From Pisaster brevispinus (Eukaryota; Echinodermata; Asteroidea; Forcipulatida; Asteriidae): DNA of 64,000 nt. Both the position numbers and the translations under genes were made by a program. The stretch spans positions 186,001-250,000 of the forward strand of contig JAMKCF010000016.1 in NCBI GenBank assembly GCA_023634235.1, in the 5' to 3' direction. Positions within the stretch are counted from its first letter, which is position 1. Each line of letters starts with the position of its first letter. A model generated the notes under the pieces. That model was not told the DNA's origin, made no database searches, and saw only the letters and a list, made by a program, of their open reading frames with translations. Shown here piece after piece: positions 36,306 to 46,668 of this stretch.

Positions 36306-36776
36306 GTGTGCCTTGAATTCCACTTCACCCGAACATCAGACTTTTTGGGCCGATGTGCACCATCTTCGTGCCGGAAATGGCCTGCAGGCTGGGACACTCA
36401 GAAAGCCACTCAAAAGCATGTTCAGTGGGATTTTTGTACACAGAGCTGCACAAAAAGAAGAAGAAACGAAATAAAATACAAGGAGGCTCAAATCACACCC
36501 ATAACAACATCGGATTTGCACAAGGTTTCCACCACTGGAAAGCCACGATTCAGGGCTCTCACCTCGTAGTAGATCCGTGTCTCTGAGCATTTTCTAGGCG
36601 GGGCGAGCGGCCCCGGAATAGGGCTACAACCACCGGCAAGTTAGCCCACGCGCCGGGGCCGAGCAACAACAAAGGCAAGACATGTCCATCCGAAGAATGA
36701 TTTGAAACAACACCCGAGCTAAGTTTGAGAATAACTCATGAACTAGAAATGCTAGAGAGACAAAATTTGTACCTGA
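36306..36776 (+). repeat. Hybrid unit
   Basis: The 5' part (preceded by GACAAAATTT, with GCATGTTCAG) matches units 34892 and 38191. The 3' part (GTAGTAGATCCGTG, CCCCGG) matches units 34421 and 22174. The switch lies between about 36420 and 36565. The simplest reading is an unequal exchange or conversion between neighbouring sub-types. Confidence 0.82.
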
Positions 36777-38190
36777 GTGTGCCTTGAATTCCACTTCACC
36801 CGAACATCAGACTTTTTGGGCCGATGTGCACCATCTTCGTGCCGGAAATGGCCTGCAGGCTGGGACACTCAGAAAGCCACTCAAAAGCATCTTCAGTGGG
36901 ATTTTTGTACACAGAGCTGCACAAAAAGAAGAAGAAACGAAATAAAATACAAGGAGGCTCAAATCACACCCATAACAACATCGGATTTGCACAAGGTTTC
37001 CACCACTGGAAAGCCACGATTCAGGGCTCTCACCTCGTCGTAGTTCCGTATCTCTGAGCATTTTCTAGGCGGGGCGAGCGGCCCTGGAATAGGGCTACAA
37101 CCACCGGCAAGTTAGCCCACGCGCCGGGGCCGAGCAACAACAAAGGCAAGACATGTCCATCCGAAGAATGATTTGAAACAACACCCGAGCTAAGTTTGAG
37201 AATAACTCATGAACTAGAAATGCTAGAGAGACGAAATTTGTACCTGAGTGTGCCTTGAATTCCACTTCACCCGAACATCAGACTTTTTGGGCCGATGTGC
37301 ACCATCTTCGTGCCGGAAATGGCCTGCAGGCTGGGACACTCAGAAAGCCACTCAAAAGCATCTTCAGTGGGATTTTTGTACACAGAGCTGCACAAAAAGA
37401 AGAAGAAACGAAATAAAATACAAGGAGGCTCAAATCACACCCATAACAACATCGGATTTGCACAAGGTTTCCACCACTGGAAAGCCACGATTCAGGGCTC
37501 TCACCTCGTCGTGGATCCCTGTCTCTGAGCATTTTCTAGGCGGGGCGAGCGGCCCCGGAATAGGGCTACAACCACCGGCAAGTTAGCCCACGCGCCGGGG
37601 GACGAGCAACAACAAAGGCAAGACATGTCCATCCGAAGAATGATTTGAAACAACACCCGAGCTAAGTTTGAGAATAACTCATGAACTAGAAATGCTAGAG
37701 AGACGAAATTTGTACCTGAGTGTGCCTTGAATTCCACTTCACCCGAACATCAGACTTTTTGGGCCGATGTGCACCATCTTCGTGCCGGAAATGGCCTGCA
37801 GGCTGGGACACTCAGAAAGCCACTCAAAAGCATCTTCAGTGGGATTTTTGTACACAGAGCTGCACAAAAAGAAGAAGAAACGAAATAAAATACAAGGAGG
37901 CTCAAATCACACCCATAACAACATCGGATTTGCACAAGGTTTCCACCACTGGAAAGCCATGACTCAGGGCTCTCACCTCGTAGTAGATCCGTGTCTCTGA
38001 GCATTTTCTAGGCGGGGCGAGCGGCCCCGGAATAGGGCTACAACCACCGGCAAGTTAGCCCACGCGCCGGGGCCGAGCAACAACAAAGGCAAGACATGTC
38101 CATCCGAAGAATGATTTGAAACAACACCCGAGCTAAGTTTGAGAATAACTCATGAACTAGAAATGCTAGAGAGACAAAATTTGTACCTGA
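36777..38190 (+). repeat. Trimer higher-order repeat, copy 2 (1414 bp)
   Basis: Units 36777, 37248 and 37720 match 34892, 35363 and 35835 at an offset of 1885 bp. The difference noticed is GCATCTTCAG in place of GCATGTTCAG in the first unit. Confidence 0.88.
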
Positions 38191-39133
38191 GTGTGCCTTG
38201 AATTCCACTTCACCCGAACATCAGACTTTTTGGGCCGATGTGCACCATCTTCGTGCCGGAAATGGCCTGCAGGCTGGGACACTCAGAAAGCCACTCAAAA
38301 GCATGTTCAGTGGGATTTTTGTACACAGAGCTGCACAAAAAGAAGAAGAAACGAAATAAAATACAAGGAGGCTCAAATCACACCCATAACAACATCGGAT
38401 TTGCACAAGGTTTCCACCACTGGAAAGCCACGATTCAGGGCTCTCACCTCGTCGTAGTTCCGTATCTCTGAGCATTTTCTAGGCGGGGCGAGCGGCCCTG
38501 GAATAGGGCTACAACCACCGGCAAGTTAGCCCACGCGCCGGGGCCGAGCAACAACAAAGGCAAGACATGTCCATCCGAAGAATGATTTGAAACAACACCC
38601 GAGCTAAGTTTGAGAATAACTCATGAACTAGAAATGCTAGAGAGACGAAATTTGTACCTGAGTGTGCCTTGAATTCCACTTCACCCGAACATCAGACTTT
38701 TTGGGCCGATGTGCACCATCTTCGTGCCGGAAATGGCCTGCAGGCTGGGACACTCAGAAAGCCACTCAAAAGCATCTTCAGTGGGATTTTTGTACACAGA
38801 GCTGCACAAAAAGAAGAAGAAACGAAATAAAATACAAGGAGGCTCAAATCACACCCATAACAACATCGGATTTGCACAAGGTTTCCACCACTGGAAAGCC
38901 ACGATTCAGGGCTCTCACCTCGTCGTGGATCCCTGTCTCTGAGCATTTTCTAGGCGGGGCGAGCGGCCCCGGAATAGGGCTACAACCACCGGCAAGTTAG
39001 CCCACGCGCCGGGGGACGAGCAACAACAAAGGCAAGACATGTCCATCCGAAGAATGATTTGAAACAACACCCGAGCTAAGTTTGAGAATAACTCATGAAC
39101 TAGAAATGCTAGAGAGACGAAATTTGTACCTGA
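38191..39133 (+). repeat. Partial trimer (943 bp)
   Basis: Units 38191 and 38662 (472 bp) appear identical to 34892-35834, including GCATGTTCAG. The third unit of the trimer is absent and the array switches to the GATTTAGGG dimer. Confidence 0.87.
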
Positions 39134-40075
39134 GTGTGCCTTGAATTCCACTTCACCCGAACATCAGACTTTTTGGGCCGATGTGCACCATCTTCGTGCC
39201 GGAAATGGCCTGCAGGCTGGGACACTCAGAAAGCCACTCAAAAGCATCTTCAGTGGGATTTTTGTACACAGAGCTGCACAAAAAGAAGAAGAAACGAAAT
39301 AAAATACAAGGAGGCTCAAATCACACCCATAACAACATCGGATTTGCACAAGGTTTCCACCACTGGAAAGCCACGATTTAGGGCTCTCACCTCGTCGTGG
39401 ATCCGTGTCTCTGAGCACTTTCTAGGCGGGGCGAGCGGCCCCGGAATAGGGCTACAACCACCGGCAAGTTAGCCCACGCGCCGGGGACGAGCAACAACAA
39501 AGGCAAGACATGTCCACCCGAAGAATGATTTGAAACAACACCCGAGCTAAGTTTGAGAATAACTCATGAACTAGAAATGCTAGAGAGACGACATTTGTAC
39601 CTGAGTGTGCCTTGAATTCCACTTCACCCGAACATTAGACTTTTGGGGCCGATGTGCACCATCTTCGTGCCGGAAATGGCCTGCAGGCTGGGACACTCAG
39701 AAAGCCACTCAAAAGCATCTTCAGTGGGATTTTTGTACACAGAGCTGCACAAAAAGAAGAAGAAACGAAATAAAATACAAGGAGGCTCAAATCACACCCA
39801 TAACAACATCGGATTTGCACAAGGTTTCCACCACTGGAAAGCCACGATTCAGGGCTCTCACCTCGTCGTGGATCCCTGTCTCTGAGCATTTTCTAGGCGG
39901 GGCGAGCGGCCCCGGAATAGGGCTACAACCACCGGCAAGTTAGCCCACGCGCCGGGGCCGAGCAACAACAAAGGCAAGACATGTCCATCCGAAGAATGAT
40001 TTGAAACAACACCCGAGCTAAGTTTGAGAATAACTCATGAACTAGAAATGCTAGAGAGACGAAATTTGTACCTGA
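39134..40075 (+). repeat. GATTTAGGG / GACGACATTTG dimer, last in domain II
   Basis: Unit 39134 has CGATTTAGGG and CACTTTCTAGG. Unit 39605 has GACGACATTTG before it, TTTTGGGGCC, ACCCGAACATTAG and the unmodified CCGGGGCCG arm. This is the fourth occurrence of the dimer first seen at 29709. Confidence 0.87.
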
Positions 40076-40546
40076 GTGTGCCTTGAATTCCACTTCACCC
40101 GAACATTAGACTTTTTGGGCCGATGTGCACCATCTTCGTGCCGGAAATGGCCTGCAGGCTGGGACACTCAGAAAGCCACTCAAAAGCATCTTCAGTGGGA
40201 TTTTTGTACACAGAGCTGCCCACAGAGAAGAAGAAACGAAATAAAATACAATGAGGCTCAAATCACACCCATAACAACGACGGATTTGCACAAGGTTTCC
40301 ACCACTGGAAAGCCACGATTCAGGGCTCTCACCTCGTCGTGGATCCTTGTGTCTGAGCATTTTCTAGGCGGGGCGAGCGGCCCCGGAATAGGGCTACAAC
40401 CACCGGCAAGTTAGCCCACGCGCCGGGGCCGAGCAACAACAAAGGCAAGACATGTCCATCCGAAGAATGATTTGAAACAACACCCGAGCTAAGTTTGAGA
40501 ATAACTCATGAACTAGAAATGCTAGAGAGACGAAATTTGTACCTGA
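40076..40546 (+). repeat. Isolated family I unit between domains II and III
   Basis: Carries CCCACAGAGAAG, CCACGATTCAG and GAGCATTTT as in family I. It combines AACGACGG (otherwise only in units 1961 and 2903) with ACAATGAGGC (otherwise only in 15108 and 16050). Its nearest relatives are therefore 24 kb or more upstream. It marks the exact domain II/III boundary. Confidence 0.88.
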
Positions 40547-41488
40547 GTGTGCCTTGAATTCCACTTCACCCGAACATCAGACTTTTTGGGCCGATGTGCA
40601 CCATCTTCGTGCTGGAAATGGCCTGCAGGCTGGGACACTCAGAAAGCCACTCAAAAGCATCTTCAGTGGGATTTTTGTACACAGAGCTGCACAAAAAGAA
40701 GAAGAAACGAAATAAAATACAAGGAGGGTCAAATCACACCCATAACAACATCGGATTTTCACAAGGTTTCCACCACTGGAAAGCCACGACTCAGGGCTCT
40801 CACCTCGTCGTAGATCCGTGTCTCTGAGTATTTTCTAGGCGGGGCGAGCGGCCCCGGAATAGGGCTACAACCACCGGCAAGTTAGCCCACGCGCCGGGGC
40901 CGAGCAACAACAAAGGCAAGACATGTCCATCCGAAGAATGATTTGAAACAACACCCGAGCTATGTTTGAGAATAACTCATGAACTAGAAATGCTAGAGAG
41001 ACGAAATTTGTACCTGAGTGTGCCTTGAATTCCACTTCACCCGAACATTAGACTTTTTGGGCCGATGTGCACCATCTTCGTGCCGGAAATGGCCTGCAGG
41101 CTGGGACACTCAGAAAGCCACTCAAAAGCATCTTCAGTGGGATTTTTGTACACAGAGCTGCACACAGAGAAGAAGAAACGAAATAAAATACAAGGAGGCT
41201 CAAATCACACCCATAACAACATCGGATTTGCACAAGGTTTCCACCACTGGAAAGCCACGTCTCGGGGCTCTCACCTCGTTGTAGATCCGTGTCTCTGAGT
41301 ATTTTCTAGGCGGGGCGAGCGGCCCCGGAATAGGGCTACAACCACCGGCAAGTTAGCCCACGCGCCGGGGCCGAGCAACAACAAAGGCAAGACATGTCCA
41401 TCCGAAGAATGATTTGAAACAACACCCGAGCTAAGTTTGAGAATAACTCATGAACTAGAAATGCTAGAGAGACGAAATTTGTACCTGA
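40547..41488 (+). repeat. Boundary units of domain III, one chimeric
   Basis: Unit 40547 has GTGCTGGAAATGG, GGATTTTCACAAGG and GAGCTATGTTTG. Unit 41018 has a family I middle (CACACAGAGAAG, GAGGCTC, AACATTAGAC) joined to a family III end (CACGTCTCGGGG, GATCCGTG, GAGTATTTT). The switch falls between about 41175 and 41258. Confidence 0.85.
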
Positions 41489-43842
41489 GTGTGCCTTGAA
41501 TTCCACTTCACCCGAACATCAGACTTTTTGGGCCGATGTGCACCATCTTCGTGCCGGAAATGGCCTGCAGGCTGGGACACTCAGAAAGCCACTCAAAAGC
41601 ATCTTCAGTGGGATTTTTGTACACAGAGCTGCACAAAAAGAAGAAGAAACGAAATAAAATACAAGGAGGCTCAAATCACACCCATAACAACATCGGATTT
41701 GCACAAGGTTTCCACCACTGGAAAGCCACGACTCGGGGCTCTCACCTCGTTGTGGATCCGTGTCTCTGAGTATTTTCTAGGCGGGGCGAGCGGCCCCGGA
41801 ATAGGGCTACAACCACCGGCAAGTTAGCCCACGCGCCGAGGCCGAGCAACAACAAAGGCAAGACATGTCCATCCGAAGAATGATTTGAAACAACACCCGA
41901 GCTAAGTTTGAGAATAACTCATGAACTAGAAATGCTAGAGAGACGAAATTTGTACCTGAGTGTGCCTTGAATTCCACTTCACCCGAACATCAGACTTTTT
42001 GGGCCGATGTGCACCATCTTCGTGCTGGAAATGGCCTGCAGGCTGGGACACTCAGAAAGCCACTCAAAAGCATCTTCAGTGGGATTTTTGTACACAGAGC
42101 TGCACAAAAAGAAGAAGAAATGAAATAAAATACAAGGAGGGTCAAATCACACCCATAACAACATCGGATTTGCACAAGGTTTCCACCACTGGAAAGCCAC
42201 GACTCAGGGCTCTCACCTCGTTCTGGATCCGTGTCTCTGAGTATTTTCTAGGCGGGGCGAGCGGCCCCGGAATAGGGCTACAACCACCGGCAAGTTAGCC
42301 CACGCGCCGGGGCCGAGCAACAACAAAGGCAAGACATGTCCATCCGAAGAATGATTTGAAACAACACCCGAGCTAAGTTTGAGAATAACTCATGAACTAG
42401 AAATGCTAGAGAGACGAAATTTGTACCTGAGTGTGCCTTGAATTCCACTTCACCCGAACATCAGACTTTTTGGGCCGATGTGCACCATCTTCGTGCCGGA
42501 AATGGCCTGCAGGCTGGGACACTCAGAAAGCCACTCAAAAGCATCTTCAGTGGGATTTTTGTACACAGAGCTGCACAAAAAGAAGAAGAAACGAAATAAA
42601 ATACAAGGAGGATCAAATCACACCCATAACAACATCGGATTTGCACAAGGTTTCCACCACTGGAAAGCCACGACTCGGGGCTCTCACCTCGTCGTAGATC
42701 CGTGTCTCTGAGTATTTTCTAGGCGGGGCGAGCGGCCCCGGAATAGGGCTACAACCACCGGCAAGTTAGCCCACGCGCCGGGGCCGAGCAACAACAAAGG
42801 CAAGACATGTCCATCCGAAGAATGATTTGAAACAACACCCGAGCTAAGTTTGAGAATAACTCATGAACTAGAAATGCTAGAGAGACGAAATTTGTACCTG
42901 AGTGTGCCTTGAATTCCACTTCACCCGAACATTAGACTTTTTGGGCCGATGTGCACCATCTTCGAGCCGGAAATGGCCTGCAGGCTGGGACACTCAGAAA
43001 GCCACTCAAAAGCATCTTCAGTGGGATTTTTGTACACAGAGCTGCACAAAAAGAAGAAGAAACGAAATAAAATACAAGGAGGGTCAAATCACACCCATAA
43101 CAACATCGGATTTGCACAAGGTTTCCACCACTGGAATGCCACGACTCGGGGCTCTCACCTCGTTGTGGATCCGTGTCTCTGAGTATTTTCTAGGCGGGGC
43201 GAGCGGCCCGGAATAGGGCTACAACCACCGGCAAGTTAGCCCACGCGCCGAGGCCGAGCAACAACAAAGGCAAGACATGTCCATCCGAAGAATGATTTGA
43301 AACAACACCCGAGCTAAGTTTGAGAATAACTCATGAACTAGAAATGCTAGAGAGACGAAATTTGTACCTGATTGTGCCTTGAATTCCACTTCACCCGAAC
43401 ATCAGACTTTTTGGGCCGATGTGCACCATCTTCGTGCTGGAAATGGCCTGCAGGCTCGGACACTCAGAAAGCCACTCAAAAGCATCTTCAGTGGGATTTT
43501 TGTACACAGAGCTGCACAAAAAGAAGAAGAAATGAAATAAAATACAAGGAGGGTCAAATCACACCCATAACAACATCGGATTTGCACAAGGTTTCCACCA
43601 CTGGAAAGCCAAGACTCAGGGCTCTCACCTCGTTCTAGATCCGTGTCTCTGAGTATTTTCTAGGCGGGGCGAGCGGCCCCGGAATAGGGCTACAACCACC
43701 GGCAAGTTAGCCCACGCGCCGGGGCCGAGCAACAACAAAGGCAAGACATGTCCATCCGAAGAATGATTTGAAACAACACCCGAGCTAAGTTTGAGAATAA
43801 CTCATGAACTAGAAATGCTAGAGAGACGAAATTTGTACCTGA
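41489..43842 (+). repeat. Early family III units with GTGCTGG alternation
   Basis: Units 41489, 41960, 42431, 42902 (470 bp, one C missing in GGCCCGGAAT) and 43372. Units 41960 and 43372 share GTGCTGGAAATGG, AGAAATGAAAT and the GTTCTGG/GTTCTAG state. Units 41489 and 42902 share CGCCGAGGCCG and GTTGTGGATCCG. The alternating similarity suggests a degraded trimer of about 1412 bp. Confidence 0.78.
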
Positions 43843-46197
43843 GTGTGCCTTGAATTCCACTTCACCCGAACATCAGACTTTTGGGGCCGATGTGCACCAT
43901 CTTCGTGCCGGAAATGGCCTGCAGGCTGGGACACTCAGAAAGCCACTCAAAAGCATCTTCAGTGGGATTTTTGTACACAGAGCTGCACAAAAAGAAGAAG
44001 AAACGAAATAAAATACAACGAGGGTCAAATCACACCCATAACAACATCGGATTTGCACAAGGTTTCCACCACTGGAAAGCCACGACTCAGGGCTCTCACC
44101 TCGTTGTAGATCCGTGTCTCTGAGTATTTTCTAGGCGGGGCGAGCGGCCCCGGAATAGGGCTACAACCACCGGCAAGTTAGCCCACGCGCCGGGGCCGAG
44201 CAACAACAAAGGCAAGACATGTCCATCCGAAGAATGATTTGAAACAACACCCGAGCTAAGTTTGAGAATAACTCATGAACTAGAAATGCTAGAGAGACGA
44301 AATTTGTACCTGAGTGTGCCTTGAATTCCACTTCACCCGAACATCAGACTTTTTGGGCCGATGTGCACCATCTTCGTGCCGGAAATGGCCTGCAGACTGG
44401 GACACTCAGAAAGCCACTCAAAAGCATCTTCAGTGGGATTTTTGTACACAGAGCTGCACAAAAAGAAGAAGAAACGAAATAAAATACAACGAGGGTCAAA
44501 TCACACCCATAACAACATCGGATTTGCACAAGGTTTCCACCACTGGAAAGCCACGACTCGGGGCTCTCACCTCGTTGTGGATCCGTGTCTCTGAGTATTT
44601 TCTAGGCGGGGCGAGCGGCCCCGGAATAGGGCTACAACCACCGGCAAGTTAAACCACGCGCCGGGGCCGAGCAACAACAAAGGCAAGACATGTCCATCCG
44701 AAGAATGATTTGAAACAACACCCGAGCTAAGTTTGAGAATAACTCATGAACTAGAAATGCTAGAGAGACGAAATTTGTACCTGAGTGTGCCTTGAATTCC
44801 ACTTCACCCGAACATCAGACTTTTTGGGCCGATGTGCACCATCTTCGTGCCGGAAATGGCCTGCAGGCTGGGAAACTCAGAAAGCCACTCAAAAGCATCT
44901 TCAGTGGGATTTTTGTACACAGAGCTGCACAAAAAGAAGAAGAAACGAAATAAAATACAACGAGGGTCAAATCACACCCATAACAACATCGGATTTGCAC
45001 AAGGTTTCCACCACTGGAAAGCCACGACTCAGGGCTCTCACCTCGTTGTAGATCCGTGTCTCTGAGTATTTTCTAGGCGGGGCGAGCGGCCCCGGAATAG
45101 GGCTACAACCACCGGCAAGTTAGCCCACGCGCCGGGGCCGAGCAACAACAAAGGCAAGACATGTCCATCCGAAGAATGATTTGAAACAACACCCGAGCTA
45201 AGTTTGAGAATAACTCATGAACTAGAAATGCTAGAGAGACGAAATTTGTACCTGAGTGTGCCTTGAATTCCACTTCACCCGAACATCAGACTTTTTGGGC
45301 CGATGTGCACCATCTTCGTGCCGGAAATGGCCTGCAGACTGGGACACTCAGAAAGCCACTCAAAAGCATCTTCAGTGGGATTTTTGTACACAGAGCTGCA
45401 CAAAAAGAAGAAGAAACGAAATAAAATACAACGAGGGTCAAATCACACCCATAACAACATCGGATTTGCACAAGGTTTCCACCACTGGAAAGCCACGACT
45501 CGGGGCTCTCACCTCGTTGTGGATCCGTGTCTCTGAGTATTTTCTAGGCGGGGCGAGCGGCCCCGGAATAGGGCTACAACCACCGGCAAGTTAGCCCACG
45601 CGCCGGGGCCGAGCAACAACAAAGGCAAGACATGTCCATCCGAAGAATGATTTGAAACAACACCCGAGCTAAGTTTGAGAATAACTCATGAACTAGAAAT
45701 GCTAGAGAGACGAAATTTGTACCTGAGTGTGCCTTGAATTCCACTTCACCCGAACATCAGACTTTTTGGGCCGATGTGCACCATCTTCGTGCCGGAAATG
45801 GCCTGCAGGCTGGGAAACTCAGAAAGCCACTCAAAAGCATCTTCAGTGGGATTTTTGTACACAGAGCTGCACACAAAGAAGAAGAAACGAAATAAAATAC
45901 AAGGAGGCTCAAATCACACCCATAACAACATCGGATTTGCACAAGGTTTCCACCACTGGAAAGCCACGACTCGGGGCTCTCACATCGTTGTGGATCCGTG
46001 TCTCTGAGTATTTTCTAGGCGGGGCGAGCGGCCCCGGAATAGGGCTACAACCACCGGCAAGTTAAACCACGCGCCGGGGCCGAGCAACAACAAAGGCAAG
46101 ACATGTCCATCCGAAGAATGATTTGAAACAACACCCGAGCTAAGTTTGAGAATAACTCATGAACTAGAAATGCTAGAGAGACGAAATTTGTACCTGA
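43843..46197 (+). repeat. ACAACGAGGG units arranged as dimers
   Basis: Unit 43843 has TTTTGGGGCC. Units 44314 and 45256 share CTGCAGACTGGG. Units 44785 and 45727 share GGGAAACTCAG, giving a 942-bp dimer (44314-45255, 45256-46197). The 3' half of 45727 changes to CACACAAAGAAG with GAGGCTC, so the second dimer is interrupted. GTTAAACCACG occurs in 44314 and 45727. Confidence 0.83.
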
Positions 46198-46668
46198 GTG
46201 TGCCTTGAATTCCACTTTACCCGAACATTAGACTTTTTGGGCCGATGTGCACCATCTTCGTGCCGGAAATGGCCTGCAGGCTGGGACACTCAGAAAGCCA
46301 CTCAAAAGCATCTTCAGTGGGATTTTTGTACACAGAGCTGCACAAAAAGAAGAAGAAACGAAATAAAATACAAGGAGGCTCAAACCACACCCATAACAAC
46401 ATCGGATTTGCACAAGGTTTCCACCACTGGAAAGCCACGACTCAGGGCTCTCACCTCGTCGTAGATCCGTGTCTCTGAGTATTTTCTAGGCGGGGCGAAC
46501 GGCCCCGGAATAGGGCTACAACCACCGGCAAGTTAGCCCACGCGCCGGGGCCGAGCAACAACAAAGGCAAGACATGTCCATCCGAAGAATGATTTGAAAC
46601 AACACCCGAGCTAAGTTTGAGAATAACTCATGAACTAGAAATGCTAGAGAGACGAAATTTGTACCTGA
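46198..46668 (+). repeat. Singleton family III unit
   Basis: Private changes CACTTTACCCG, CTCAAACCACACC and GGGGCGAACGG, with AACATTAGAC and GAGGCTC. It separates two dimer tracts. Confidence 0.83.

Larger units (their letters stand above)
21232..40075 (+). repeat. Domain II: family II units
   Basis: Units switch to CTGCACAAAAAGAAG while keeping CCACGATTCAG, GAGCATTTT and mostly GAGGCTC. GATCCGTG becomes common. Units come in distinguishable sub-types: a TCGGATTTTCACAAAG patch type, a GACGACATTTG/TTTTGGGGCC type, a GTTCCGTATC type, a GATTTAGGG type and a CCGGGGGACG 472-bp type. These are shuffled into dimers, trimers and tetramers. Confidence 0.9.
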
